A DNA stretch of 64,000 nucleotides from Takakia lepidozioides (GCA_030704615.1 CM060732.1:19718001-19782000), one strand, 5' to 3'; counted from the stretch's first letter, positions 24,561 through 35,837 are shown. Notes: generated by a model not told the origin, from the sequence alone. Numbers and translations are program-made.

Positions 24561-25502
24561 CGATGCATATGAGGTCATATGACACAAATTGAATTGAACC
24601 CGACAAGAATTTAACGTCAAGCCTCATACATCTTATTCGATGTTCTTAACCATCACACTACCCACCACTTTCTACAAACCTTGAAACTATTTAATGTTTT
24701 ATGTGCATTACCAGAGCCTGAAGGCAGGTCATGGCCCCCTCTTGGTTGGGACCTACCACAATAGACCTGCTTGCCCGGATGGAGCTGCGGTAGACCCAGC
24801 AGTGGACCCTCCGACTAGTATAGGGCGCTTCCACCCAGCGTTTTTTTTCTTTGCAAATTTTCGCCAAATTTCGACCTCAAGGGGGATATATATATATATA
24901 TATATAATGTAGCAAATTCCCTGTTTTTTCATGGATGAAATCGCCAAATTTCTCCAAATGAAAATAAATTATGGATGAATTTGCCAAATATGGATTATAT
25001 AAATGGATTTATGTACGGACATGGATGATTCTGTCCTAATTTCAATGGATGAACAGAATGTACGGCTATTTTTTGCCAAACTCTGTAGCCACTTGCGCTT
25101 TTTTTCAAATTCCAGAAAAAAACACTACTTCCACCATTCACGATCCTCTCTGCTACACGTGGGCCCGCCACAGGCACACGCACCTTAAAGACCCTAATAT
25201 CTATTACTAAGAAGCGAATTTTACTTGTTGAAGGAAAAATTTTAAAAAGAAATTAAAAAAAGAAAAACTCGCTCGCTCGCTCACTACACATCTACTAAAC
25301 ATTGTTTTGTTGGCTCCTGTGGGCCCATGATTCCTCCGTTACTATTATTCCTCATTATGAATGGACAGAAGGTCATTGGAATGAATTTCCAGTGACGAAA
25401 ATAATTAGTTTTGGGTTCGTCCCTCATCCATTGGATGTGTTTTCTGCCTTATGGCCTCTTCGGGATTTATTTTTTCCTTGTCTATCAATTTCTCAAGAAA
25501 AT
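24561..25502. other. Repeat-like intergenic DNA with (TA)n microsatellite
   Basis: A (TA)n tract of about 20 bp lies at 24,886-24,906. AT-rich ATGGATGAATTTGCCAAAT words recur around 24,930-25,060. No gene supported. Confidence 0.4.
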
Positions 25503-25690
25503 ACTTGAAATTCAAAATCTCCCACACCGCACCGTAGGTCCAAAAATTATGAAATTGCCTCGATGCATACCCCTACTCATTAAGGGCTTTCCAGCGGAAT
25601 CAAAACCCGGGCAAAGGCCTTGCAGTTTGGGAGATCTTAACATACATACAAACGAAACAAAACAAAACACCTTGCTTAATACATGGTATA
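25503..25690 (-). repeat. Helitron-like dispersed repeat, core copy a (inverted)
   Basis: This is the minus-strand version of the core found at 35,838, 37,698, 37,999, 39,135 and 58,515. It has a TTAAGCAAGGTGTTTTG head with (TTTTG)n, AGATCTCCCAAACTGCAAGG, the CTTTCCAGCGG/CTCATTAAGGGC region, and the final GGTGTGGGAGAT with TTTCAAG. It is noncoding. Confidence 0.7.
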
Positions 25691-26094
25691 GTTCCATCAT
25701 ATTCAGTTCCCTTCGAAATATATATATATACTGCACCCATTTTAATTTGGATCAAGTGCGTTGTCCGGGCTTGGACCATGTCTCATATACCATTTTGTTG
25801 TCATAGTTTGCACCGAAGGTTGGGGCTTGTAGTCATCCTGGACGGACCTTGAAATCTCTAACCAAAAATATGTATGTGTGTGGGGTGTGTGTGGGGTACG
25901 AAAACGCATATCATCTTCCAATGGAACATAAGGCGAATCTATGGAGGCCACTGTGTGGAGATGCAGCCGTAGCAAAATAATATCCCGCCAATAAAATGTT
26001 TGGTGGGTTGTAGCCTTTGATGTGACACCAAATGTACCTAGGCCAATGGATCTTTGTATAGGAAGGAAATATATGGGAGAAATCAATCAACAAA

Positions 26095-26176
26095 GTGTCA
26101 AGTTATTTTACCACTAGTGTGAAGTTAGCTAGAAAATAGCTAGCTTTTATATATTGACATTTGGGATTGACCCAAG
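26095..26176 (+). repeat. 82-bp direct repeat with TATA-like box, copy 1
   Basis: TGTCAAGTTATTTTACCACT begins a stretch that recurs at 28,785-28,866 with few changes. It contains an AGCTAG..TAGCTAGCT inverted repeat and TTTTATATATTG, a TATA-like element, then TTTGGGATTG(A/G)CCCAAGT. It looks like part of a retrotransposon promoter. Confidence 0.7.
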
Positions 26177-27929
26177 TGTCAATCCAGGGGCCAATACATG
26201 TTTGGGCACCTGGCGTTGTTATCTTCACGGCAGATCGCGGTGGGCTCATCTTTCTCGAGTTGAGCCTCACTGCGTCTAGCTATGGCGCCGTAGTGTGGAT
26301 TCCCCATGGCGTGGGGTGCACTTGGCTCGACTTAATATATGAGTGATGTTTCCATGTGCAAGTATGTGAGTTTGAGAGAGCCTATGTGTTTGTATCATTC
26401 CTTTCCTTATCACTCGAGAAAGAGCAGCTCGAGTCTGCGAGTGTCAGGTTCGAGTTAGTTGTAACACTTGTACGGTTCAGCCTAGAATGCAGGGATCCGT
26501 GCATGAGCCTATCCAAAGCGGATAGAGTGCAAAGGCGAACAGGTTGCAGGTTTGCATTGGATAGATAGGCGGTCAGTGTTGCATAGCTCAACGCTATGGC
26601 AACTGAGTATGTGGTTCCAGTGTGAAGCGGAGGAGATGCTGGCCACGAGTGGGCGAACTGGTGGTCGTCTTCTTCAACTGCAGGAATGTGGGCTGCACAT
26701 GGGAAGCTAGCATGTTACAGGCTGGAGATGATATGATCAGCTCCAGGTATTTCTGCTCGAAACTAGTTGTTGCGGGTAGATGAGGAGCAGCCGAATGGTG
26801 GAGCTGCGAGGGGATGCATCGCAGCCCGTTGGGAGCTTCAGCTCCAAGCTCATGAAGAGGTATGAGTGAAGAGAGGGGGTTGGTCCCTCAAATCAGTGCA
26901 CTTGTAAAACATGTGCTGAGTTGGAGTTTCAATCTGAAACTCAGCAGTGTAAGGGCTCTTGGAGTGGCAAGAACGGGGTTGGAAGGGCAACAACGAGGCG
27001 CCCTAGAGCCAGGGGATATGCATGAGAAGTGCAGGTGCACCAAGTTTGTAAATGTGTGTATTTTCATATTCGTTTTTGTGAGCTTCATGAAGAAAATGAG
27101 CATGTTGGGCAGCATATAGCTTGCTTGTTGAGTTGGGGGTACTTCTAGTGGGCCGTGAGAGCTCAAGAGTGTAGGGCGACGGGGCGATGGCTCCGCAGAA
27201 GCATAGCTCAGCGGCAGCAGGTGCAGGAGCAAACCCCAGCTCGGGGAGAGCTCGGGAACGCGTGGGAACGTCCTGGGAACGATCGGGAACACATGGGAAC
27301 TCGTGTGGAACTGTTGACCGTGACCGTGGGAAGCCGTGGTGCGGATACCACGGGTGGGCACGGTGACCAGATCGTGGGGATGGCGGGCCGTGAAGGCTCG
27401 TGGGCGTGGTACCACGGGGTGTCACGGGGCAGCCCGTGGCCAACGAGCGCCTAGGGCGGGCCGTGAGGAGTCGTGGCGGTTAATGGAGCCACGGAAGGCC
27501 GCGAGCAACCAGAGAAAAAAAATAAAATAAAATAAAAATCTTTTTTCACTCGTTTCGTGGGACCTTGATGGGGAGGCTGGGCTCTGAAGAACAACGGTTT
27601 TGAGCTAGCTGATTCGGCAGAAAAGTCGGAATTGCCTCCTGTTGCATTTTAACAAAGGGGATTATTTCCCTGCAGGTAATTTTTTCGGGTTTTCAGCCCA
27701 ATTCTTAACTATGGGGGAGACCAGCCTGCAGGTAATTTCTTTGGACAGAATGTTGTTGGGGCCTATATGTACCTCTATTTGCTCCATTTTTGAACCTTCA
27801 GTGAACAGCGTGGTTTCCTGAGGTGGTTCCATTCTAAGGTATGGCTGATGGACGTAAGGAGGCACTGGCGGACCCTATGGAGGCTTGCATGGGGCCTTGG
27901 AGCCAAGTTTCATGAGCTCGTGGAGGGCG
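26177..27929. other. Repeat-derived DNA with GGGAAC/CGTGG-rich block
   Basis: Between the first 82-bp repeat and the Gag-related region. Around 27,240-27,480 the words GGGAAC and CGTGGG/CCACGG recur many times, giving overlapping long ORFs on both strands that are compositional rather than coding. No protein family recognised. Confidence 0.4.
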
Positions 27930-28786
27930 GTTTGAGGAGTGTCTACAGGATGCTCTCATGGTCATGCAAGTGAGAGAAGTGAGGAAAAAGAGGGTGTTGG
28001 GATGAGAGCGTGCTGGGGATAGGCATTGCTTTAGCTTCCCTTCCTCGTAGTTTTCCACCTTCTTTGTAGGCCGAGACATTTCCGTAGGTGGAGGCAAGAG
28101 TCAGTCCGGGTTTGGGCTGGGTTGCAGGAGCGACACTGTGGAGTTGTTTTTGGTGTGGGGGAGTTGTTGTTTTCATTCTTGTGTTTGGATCCCCTCCACA
28201 CCTGCATGCTTGATTGTGCGCCATGCTAGTTTTGTGTGGGCGCTTGATTTTATAGGCGGTTGACTCGGGCTTGATTGCCGATTCAACCCTAGAGGTTAAG
28301 AACCTGGTATTCCAAGAGAACCTTGGAGGTGATGACCAGCCAACCATGGGAGTGCTTGCGGTGGATGCAGGTGCAGGTGCAGGCTATGTTAGGAACATAG
28401 CATTCCAAACCATAAGCCGCATCAGGTTCTCTACCCGATTACCTTGTGGAGAGGGGGTTAGGGACATGTTCATGACCGGTTGAGTGTCAGTTTGTCAACA
28501 CGGAGGTGCCACTAGTTGCTGGGGAAAGTGCTGGTACGAGCACTAACGATACTAGCGGGTATACGAGACGAGATGTGCGGTTTAGGCCACCTTCACCTCC
28601 TGTGTTTTCTACGGAAGGTTCTGATTCGGATTGTGAATCAGGAGGACTCACACCGGCGGTGCAAGTTGTTTCCTTGCCATTGTTGTGGGACACAATGGAG
28701 GAGATGTATGGAACTACCAAGGGGCCACGAATGTACTCTGGGGCGGTGGGCACCATTGAGTTGGATGATTTTATCCAAGAGTTTGT
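27930..28786 (+). pseudogene. LTR-retrotransposon leader and truncated Gag N-terminus, copy 1
   Basis: The ORF at 28,506-28,786 encodes a Ser/Thr/Gly-rich segment, then LPLLWDTMEEMYG and GTIELDDFIQEF. It is about 80% identical by eye to the minus-strand ORF at 32,000-31,569. The upstream leader (about 27,930-28,500) also matches 32,020-32,540 inverted. Similarity stops exactly after DDFIQEF. There the frame runs into the second 82-bp repeat (28,785) and ends four codons later. The downstream Gag core seen at 31,116 is absent. Confidence 0.75.
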
Positions 28787-28866
28787 CAAGTTATTTTACC
28801 ACTAGTGTGAAACTAGCTAGGAAATAGCTAGCTTTTATATATTGATATTTGGGATTGGCCCAAGTA
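28785..28866 (+). repeat. 82-bp direct repeat with TATA-like box, copy 2
   Basis: Near-identical to 26,095-26,176. It sits precisely at the breakpoint between the truncated Gag ORF and the following unknown retroelement ORF, so it marks the join between two different elements. Confidence 0.7.
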
Positions 28867-30062
28867 GTCTTCTCCGCAGGGGGTGCAGGAGATGCCAGTG
28901 GTACAAGAGCCATTGCCACCAAGACCACAACAAGTCACTGTGACAGTAGCTGACCCTGTTGTTACTACAGCACCACCACAGCCACCACAGCCTGAGGTAT
29001 GGGGGGATGCTGCTTTCAACCCACCTAAAACTCCTGCTACACGGGAGTACAATCGGGCTATGATTATGCCCTTCAACCAAATTCCAATTGTGTTGGATTT
29101 GGCTTGGAAGGAATTTAGTCCTTCACAGTCGTTGACACATTACTACCAGATCATGCGCATTTGGCTGCCAGTGGCAACTAGGACTAAGGTTCTTCCGAAC
29201 AATCGACCCATTGAGGATCATCACTTTGCGAGGTACTGGCATGAGGCAAGTACCATGTTGAAGGAATTAATTGCCTTCCAAGTTGTACATGGGTACATTT
29301 ATACCAAGACCAAGGAGGTAGCAAGTATTGTCATGGGCTGCGGGTTATACTATGCTGCTTGTTTTCTGGCACATTATCACATTGAGCAGCAGAAGATGCA
29401 ATCGCGCTTTCTGAGTTATTCCAGTGGGGATCATTGGGTCTTACCTTCAGTGCCACCTCATATGTACCTCTATGATGCAAAGGTGATGATGCAAAAGGAC
29501 TCCCAACTTCGTACATGGTTTCATGCGACCTGGAATAATTTGTCAACATAGAAATTCGGGCCTGACGATATTTTCTTTAAGGGCCAAGAGGCATGGAAAT
29601 ACTTGCACAATTCACAAGTCATTGGTACACCACTCACCTGGACAGACAAGGAGTTCAGGGTCTTCACCAATTTTGCAATTCAGCGTTTACAACAAGTTTT
29701 ACAGTTTAAACTTCAAGACATGGTGGGACCACATTGTATGCCCCAGAGGATTCCACAAAAAGTTCGGCCGTTAAAACACCTGAGAGGCGATGAGGATTCT
29801 GATACTACTGATTCTTCAACGAACTCTTTTGACATGGCAGATGACTATGCAATTCAAATGGCAGAGAAGAAGCGACGGGGGTCTCCTATGCCTGAAAGAT
29901 TACCTCGATATCAGCCAAAGGAATGATTGACATTTCTAGGTAGTGTTCAATCATCTCCATCAACCAGTGATAGGACTCGAGCTCGCACAAGGAGTCCTTC
30001 ACGAGACTCTAATCGTCAGAAGGGTGCTCGCTCACAAAGGTTTCCAAATCCCAAACAGTAAA
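28867..30062 (+). pseudogene. Unknown retroelement-encoded protein with two in-frame stops
   Basis: A single plus frame runs from after a TAG at about 28,865 to a TAA at 30,060-30,062. It is interrupted only by TAG (29,549-29,551) and TGA (29,924-29,926), with no frameshifts. It encodes a Pro/Val-rich head, a roughly 250-aa aromatic-rich globular region (YYQIMRIWLPVATRTKVL; LIAFQVVHGYIYTKTKEV), an acidic stretch and a basic Arg/Ser tail (RTRARTRSPSRDSNRQ). It lies directly upstream of a polypurine tract and an LTR, so a Gag-like or accessory role in an LTR element is inferred. I do not recognise the family; there is no zinc knuckle, protease or RT motif. Confidence 0.6.
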
Positions 30063-30082
30063 CCGTGAGGACACGGCTTTTT

Positions 30083-31009
30083 GAGAGGGGAAGGGGTAAT
30101 GTTAGAGGACTGTCTGGGACTTAGGCACTTTTATGGGTTCTGTGGGGTCTGGGATTTAGACGTTTTTATGGGTTCCAAGGGGTACCCTTATTTTTTTACA
30201 TAGACTAGTCACAGCCGACACAGCCTGTCACAGCCCGCCACAGCTCAACACAGCCCGACACAGCCTGACACAGTCCATCACAGTCCAACACAGCCCGTCA
30301 CAGCCCGTCACAGCCCGACACAGCCGCCACAGCTTCGCACAGCCCTACACAGCCCGTCACAGCCCGACACAGCCGCCACAGCTTCGCACAACCCTACACA
30401 GCCCGACACAGCCAGTCACAGCCCGACACAGCCGCCACAGCTTCGCACAGCCCTACACAGCCCAACACAGCCAGTCACAACCCGCCACAGCCTGATACAG
30501 CCAGTCACAGCTCGGCACAGCTGGGGAATAGTTATCATTGGCAGGGAACGACGGTGGGGGAACGACATCTGAAAAAGGAACGTGTACTACAGGGATGACG
30601 GTTAGTTAGGAAAGCGGTTAGAACAGCTTGTAGGTAGAAAAAGCGAAGAGCGGAGGAGGTCTAAAAATCACTTCGAGAGACTACTTCTGGGGGGGGAATG
30701 ACTTCTTAAAGGTTTTTCGGGCATCACAACTGGGAAATAAAGCGGAGAGCGCATCTTTGAGTAGAAAGAGGGAGAGCACGGAGTAGGAGGAGAACGATCT
30801 GTTGATGCTTGATGAATGCAAGTAGTAGAGTTGTAATGTAGAACAGATTAGAGACTTCATGGCTTCAGCCTGATACTTGATAGATATTAATCTGATTCAT
30901 ACTTCATACTCACACTGTGTAGAGAGATCTGAGTGAAGCTGTGGAATGAATGGATGAGTTGATGGAATCCGATAGATTGCTGAAGCTCTCTGATACTTAA
31001 ATACCAACA
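30083..31009 (+). mobile_element. Polypurine tract and 3' LTR (910 bp) containing a minisatellite
   Basis: The polypurine tract GAGAGGGGAAGGGG (30,083-30,096) precedes TGTTAGAGGAC, the start of an LTR at 30,100. The LTR ends in ATACCAACA at 31,009, giving TG...CA termini. No matching 5' LTR exists in the window, so the element is truncated. A tandem repeat at 30,200-30,525 makes up about a third of the LTR. Confidence 0.65.
30200..30525 (+). repeat. CACAGCCCGN minisatellite with higher-order unit
   Basis: About 30 tandem copies of a 9-10-bp unit (CACAGCCCGA, CACAGCCCGT and CACAGCCTGA variants). A higher-order unit of about 60 bp, with CACAGCCGCCACAGCTTCG, is repeated three times at 30,320-30,470. 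It is embedded in the LTR. Confidence 0.9.
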
Positions 31010-31084
31010 GTAAGGTAACTAGCTAACATGAATACGGGAAGGAATACAAATAGGAAACACCCCCATGATACACTGGTTGTAGGT

Positions 31085-32000
31085 CATGACTGATTGTTCT
31101 GAGCGGGCTGAGTGCTTAGAGATTTCCAACTCTTCTATCTTGGAGTTCCCACCTCGGATAACGAAGGGATGGGTGAGTAAAAGCCGCGCGACACAGCTCC
31201 TTGTCCAATATCCCATACCAGAATTGGACTGCCTGAGCTTCCGTAACCCCTTGGGTTACATTTATCAAGCGTCTCATGCGCGTATAAGCCTCCCTCAAAC
31301 TCTCAATAGGCCTCCGTTGGAACTCTTGCAAGCTCTGCAACTTCTCTGTCCTTATCCCCTGGTAGTTTCTCCTCAACTCCTCGAAGAACTCCACAACTGG
31401 GTTAAAGGCAGGCACGGATGCTGGTGCTGCTACAGAAGCTTGAGTGGATTTCCCCGCTCCTGTACCACTTGTGCCACTACTAATGCTTGCAGTTGGGGAT
31501 ATTGGTGTAGCTACTGGTGTCGCCGCTGCTCTTGTGCCTTTGGTGATGGAGATATAGTCAGCTGACCATTACTTCCGCCATTCCTCAATCTCCACCTCAT
31601 GTTCTCGCCTAAACTCATGGTAATCATCCATGGGCGGCCCCTCAAGGTGCTGAAACAACCCCTTCCACGCCATAAAAGGCGTAAACAGTTGTGGATTATG
31701 CATCTGCTGCAAATCACACCAACTATCAAACTCCTGTATGAAATCATCAAGCTCGATGGTGCCCACAGCTCTAGAGTACCGACGTGGCCCCTTGGTAGCT
31801 CCATACATTTCCTCCATCGTATCCCACAACAATGGAAAGGAAATAGCTTGCACTTGCGGCGTGGATCTCTCAGAGTTTGAATCAGAACCCTCCTCAGAAG
31901 ACACAGAAGGTGAAGGTGGCCTAAACCGTACACCTCGTCTCGTGTATCCACTAGTATCGCTAGTGCTCGTACCGGCAGTTCCCTCAGCAACTAGTGGCAT
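31085..32000 (-). pseudogene. Ty3/gypsy-type Gag fragment, copy 2
   Basis: The N-terminal ORF (32,000-31,569) matches copy 1 and continues past its breakpoint with WCDLQQMHNPQLFTPFMAWK and DDYHEFRREHEVEIEEW. A second ORF (31,415-31,116) encodes a retrotransposon Gag core with RRPIESLREAYTRMRRLI and VTEAQAVQFWYGILDKELCR, typical of plant Ty3/gypsy capsids. A frameshift near 31,160 moves the frame to IEELEISKHSARSEQSVM, after which similarity ends at about 31,085. No protease, RT or integrase follows. Confidence 0.8.
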
Positions 32001-32639
32001 CTCCGTGATGAAAACTCACAACCACACATGTTATAAACTTGTCTCTAATCCCCCTTTCCACAAGGTAATCGGGTAGAGAACCTGTTGCAGCTAATGGCTT
32101 AGACTACTAGGTTCATAACATAAACCTGCACGTGCACCTGCATCCACCGCAAGCACTCCTATGGTCTGCTGATCATCAACCCAGCCTCACCATAAGAGGG
32201 TCTGACTGGTCATCACCCCAACCTCACCACTAACAGCACGCTCTAGGATTGACCGGTGATCAAATCCGAACCAACCTCCTATGAAAACAAGCGCCTACAC
32301 AAAACTGACATGACGCACAGTCAAGCATGCAAGTGTGGAGGGGATCCAAACACAAGAAAATCAAAACAGTAACTCCCCCACACCAAAAACACTCCACAGT
32401 GTCGCTCCTGCAAGACACCCCAAACCCGGACTGACTCTTGCCTCCACCTACGGAAAGGTTTTGGCCTACAGAGAGGGTGGAAGACTACAAGGAAGAGAGA
32501 CTAAAGCAATTCCTATCATAACATGCTCTCATCCCACTACCCTTTCTCCACACTCTCTTGCTTAAGCAATAGACAAGACCTTTCAAGAATCTCTCAAATA
32601 ACTCTCTAAGAGCCCTCAAGATGTCTCTCAAACAATCTC

Positions 32640-33075
32640 ACTAAGGCTCCCAAAGCTTGCACCATTGGACTCCAAACAGTACACCAAAGCCCCAAGAGCC
32701 TGCAAAGTCTTGGCCCTCAAAGACCCCAAATAGTCCTTCAACAAGTCGCCAAGGACTCCTCAAGCTCGCTGAAATATTGGCCTCCAAGAACCCCAAACAG
32801 CCCTCCAAATAGCCCTCCAAAGGCTCCAAAAACTTGCCAAATATTGGCTTTCAATGACCCCAAATGGTCCTCCACATAGCCCTCCAAAGGCTCCAAAGAC
32901 TTGCCAAACTTGGCCTTCAATGACTGCAAATAGTCCTCCAAACAGTCATCCAAATACCTCTTCAAGAGCTCTTCAAAGTAGCTTACAAAAGCTCCTCAAA
33001 GTGTCTTCCAAAAGCTCCTCAAAGGACCCCAAAGATCCCCCCAACAATCCTCCAAAAGGCCTTTGAAAATCCTCC
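32640..33075. repeat. Tandem repeat of about 75 bp in the retrotransposon leader
   Basis: Imperfect units built on CTCCAAAGGCTCCAAAGACT, TTGCCAAACTTGGCCTTCAA and TAGTCCTCCAAACAG recur about five times. Confidence 0.75.
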
Positions 33076-33479
33076 AAAAGCCCTATATTGTCTTTATATG
33101 TCACTATGTTCCCAGCCTATAGTGACCGTTCCCACACTTTGGTGACTATTCCCATAAACCTAGGGTTTCATGTGCATCTCATGCTAGGGTTTGTGCATCC
33201 CATGCTAGGGTTTGTGCTTCCTTGAGCTTCGTGCTTGATCTCCTCAAGCATCCATGACTTCTATGAGATACCAAAGCAAACTCCCTTACTCTTCTTCACC
33301 TCAAGCTACAACCAAGCCTGGTTCCAACTCACCTGGCAATGCATTTGTCACACAACAAGCTTCACATCTCTTTGGAACTCAAGAACAAAGCTTTTTACCT
33401 CCTTTAGCAAGCCACCAAGCCTTATCTCCTCTCAAGCCTTGGTCATTCAAGCTCCTTTCACTTGCTAGCTCAAGAGCCA

Positions 33480-33880
33480 CTCCTCTCAAGCTTGGAATTG
33501 CAAAGCTCAAGCCAAAAACATGCTCCACACATGCGTATCTTCACACACAAGAGAATCCGCTCCTTCCCTTCACTCTCCTAGCTCTCCTAGAGCTTGAAGT
33601 TGCAAACCCCAACTAGAGAGCATGCTCCACAAGTGCTTTTCTTTCACCTAAGTGGAAACCAGCCCTCTCCCTTCCTTTCTTACTCTCCATAGCTTGAAAA
33701 TAGAAGCCTCAATGGCGGAAAATATGCTCCATACATGCGCCGCTCTCGTATAAGAGAAATCAGCCCCTTACTTCTGGTCTTGCACTCCAAAACCTGAAAA
33801 TACAAGCCTCAAATGGGTTGAAAGCATGCTCCACACATGACACTCCCTTCTCACAAGGGAAATCAGCCATTTTACTTCAT
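33480..33880. repeat. Tandem repeat of about 110 bp in the retrotransposon leader
   Basis: Four degenerate units. Each has a GCATGCTCCACACATGC-like word followed by a CTC-rich stretch, GAAATCAGCC and a GCTTGAAAATA(C/G)AAGCCTC-like word. Confidence 0.7.
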
Positions 33881-34585
33881 TGTGCTTCAAGCCCAAGCTC
33901 GCGCCGCTCCTTGGCTCTTCTTCCACACCATAGAAACCTCGAACCTAGCTTGATTAGAGCAAGAGTAAGCACTCCATAGCCTCTTGGTGGCTATCCACAT
34001 GTCATCACATGCACGCCTTCACTCCATAATGCTTTACAAAGCTCATGAAACCCTAGCATCTATGCTTTCCATGCAAGACGATCCTCTTGTGATGTAAGAG
34101 CTCCCTTTCCAAGCTTTGAAACCCTAGCGTGTAATAAGGCTTCCACAAACCCTCAATGCACGATTCTTCTCACCATACAAGCCACTTCCTTGGCAAATGG
34201 TGTCATAACACTTGAGATACAAGAGATGGCGCTCATTCTTCTAGCTCTCATCTCAAACTTTCAAACATTTTGCTTCCGCGTACATAATGCTTTCTCTTTG
34301 CAACACTTGCAAAGTCTTGTAACTCACGAGCTCTCCCCTTGGGCCTTCCACCTCCTTGATGCAATGCAAACACACTCTCTCTTGCAACAGCTTGCAAGCC
34401 TTGTGAGATACTTGAGCTTTTCCTAGCTCTCTCACTCCTTGGTCTACACCAACACAAGTGCTAAACTAATCCTTACACTCCGCACTCACAATCATAAGGT
34501 CATCTTCTTGTAGTGATAATGAAAGTGAACATAATAGAAACAAGCGAGATGGTTCGGTATACACTGTATGTGGGGCTTGAAATGA

Positions 34586-34598
34586 GGCTCCGATACCA
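34586..34598 (-). other. Primer-binding site for initiator tRNA-Met
   Basis: On the minus strand the sequence is TGGTATCGGAGCC, one base from the classic plant PBS TGGTATCAGAGCC complementary to the 3' end of tRNA-iMet. It lies just inside the LTR at 34,603, which fixes the element's orientation as leftward. Confidence 0.85.
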
Positions 34599-34602
34599 CT
34601 CA

Positions 34603-34898
34603 TGAACCACTCAATCACATAAACTAAGTCAAGCCAAGAGCACCCTTGCTAAGGGAATCCACCCTACAAAGCCCTCACCACACTCCCTCTCAATACCTAG
34701 AGCTATGGAGGTGAGAGAGACTCATGGAGGCTCAACTACAAGAAGATGAGCCTCCTCTATCCTCACAAGAGGAAAACCTATCCCCATGTCCCAAGTGAGG
34801 CTCGACACCTCACTTGGCAAATATAAATATAAATATCTAAAATGTCCTAGTTAACTAGAAGTAGGTAATTCTAGATAACCATGACTAAAACCATGACA
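34603..34898 (-). mobile_element. 5' LTR (296 bp) of the minus-strand retrotransposon
   Basis: On the minus strand it begins TGTCATGGTTTTAG and ends GTGGTTCA, giving TG...CA termini, followed after four bases by the PBS. It contains a TATA-like AT-rich box (TATTTATATTTATATTTG). Its outer flank is CCTCGATGAGGAGGGGTGCA, the middle of the Helitron-like repeat, so the insertion split one copy of that repeat. The other half and the 3' LTR are not in this window. Confidence 0.8.
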
Positions 34899-35060
34899 CC
34901 TCGATGAGGAGGGGTGCACCAGCTTAGTATCATAATTTTTGGACCAGCGGTGTGGGAGATGTCGAATTCCAAGTACTTTTGGCCGTTGGAATTCGGGAAA
35001 AATAGCAAAGTGGACTTTCCTGGAGCAATGATTGGCCCTTCATGTGACAGATTTGGAATT
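34899..35060 (+). repeat. Helitron-like dispersed repeat, core copy b (right half)
   Basis: Starts abruptly at the LTR with CCTCGATGAGGAGGGGTGCA. It continues with GGTGTGGGAGATGTCGAATT and AGCAAAGTGG, as in the full copies at 35,838 and 39,135. The left half was separated by the LTR element. Confidence 0.8.
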
Positions 35061-35259
35061 TCAAGTGTAGTTCCTTGCCGGAGAAAAAAATAGACATATG
35101 GCCTTTCTTGCGGGAGGTTTTCTATTCATCCCCGGATTTATATCTCTGTCACTGGGATTACCATCCTTGTAGCTGTCATCCTGTCAACCCGCCCAACCTG
35201 TTCAGTGCCCTCTAAGCCTAACCGACGTGAGTCGGCGACCACAGGTCGTTCACCCACCC

Positions 35260-35837
35260 CCCCTAGGGGCTCCCTTTCGCCATTGACTCTCGGTGTACTT
35301 GAGTAGGGGCGGCAACCTGTGATGAGAATAATTTAAGCCTCGACAGGGGAGATTGCAAAAATAGCAAAGTGGGCAAGTTAGGATTGCACTTGGACTTAGG
35401 TGACATTGGACAGTGGAGGTCGCACTTGGGCCTCTACATGGGAGACGCATTTAGATACATAGGAGATTGCACTTGGGCTTAGTTTTCAATTCTTCACACA
35501 TAGGCCGATGACACAGGCTACCCTAGATCTCCCAAAGAGTGGGGTCTCTGGATACATAGGGGATTACATAGGGGATTGCACTTGGACATAGACGACATTG
35601 GACACTTGGGCCAATGGCACAGGCTATCCTAGAGGTTGCAATTGGGCCTTGACATACTGGGATACATAGGAGATCTTGCACTTAGGCTTAGATGACACTA
35701 GACACTTGGGCCAACGACATAAGCTACCCTAGAGACCTTGGGCCTCGACATATGAGACGCTATTGGATACATGGGGGATTGCACTTGGACTTAGCTGATG
35801 ACACTGGACACTTGGGCCAACGGCACATGCTACCATA
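35260..35837 (+). repeat. Array of CACTTGGGC / GGCCAACGGCACAGGCTACC units
   Basis: Repeated words GATTGCACTTGG(G/A)CTTAG, GACACT(G/A)GACACTTGGGCC, CAACGGCACAGGCTACCCTA and GGGCCTCGACATAGGAGACG occur three to four times in irregular order. The same words form the 3' part of the full element at 58,515-58,978. This is a tandem-like expansion of that 3' part. Confidence 0.7.

Larger units (their letters stand above)
32001..34585 (-). mobile_element. Long untranslated leader of the minus-strand LTR retrotransposon
   Basis: Lies between the primer-binding site at 34,598 and the Gag ORF. It has two tandem-repeat blocks, listed separately. The 32,020-32,540 part matches the leader of copy 1 inverted (shared GGTGGAGGCAAGAGTCAGTC and CCTTGTAGTCTTCCACC-like words). 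No coding frame supported. Confidence 0.6.

Noticed and set aside
26888-27454. Overlapping long ORFs on both strands
   Set aside because: They coincide with a GGGAAC/CGTGG-rich repeated block; the openness is compositional and the products resemble no protein family.
30200-30525. CRISPR-like regular repeats
   Set aside because: Short contiguous tandem units without spacers in a plant LTR; a minisatellite, not a CRISPR array.
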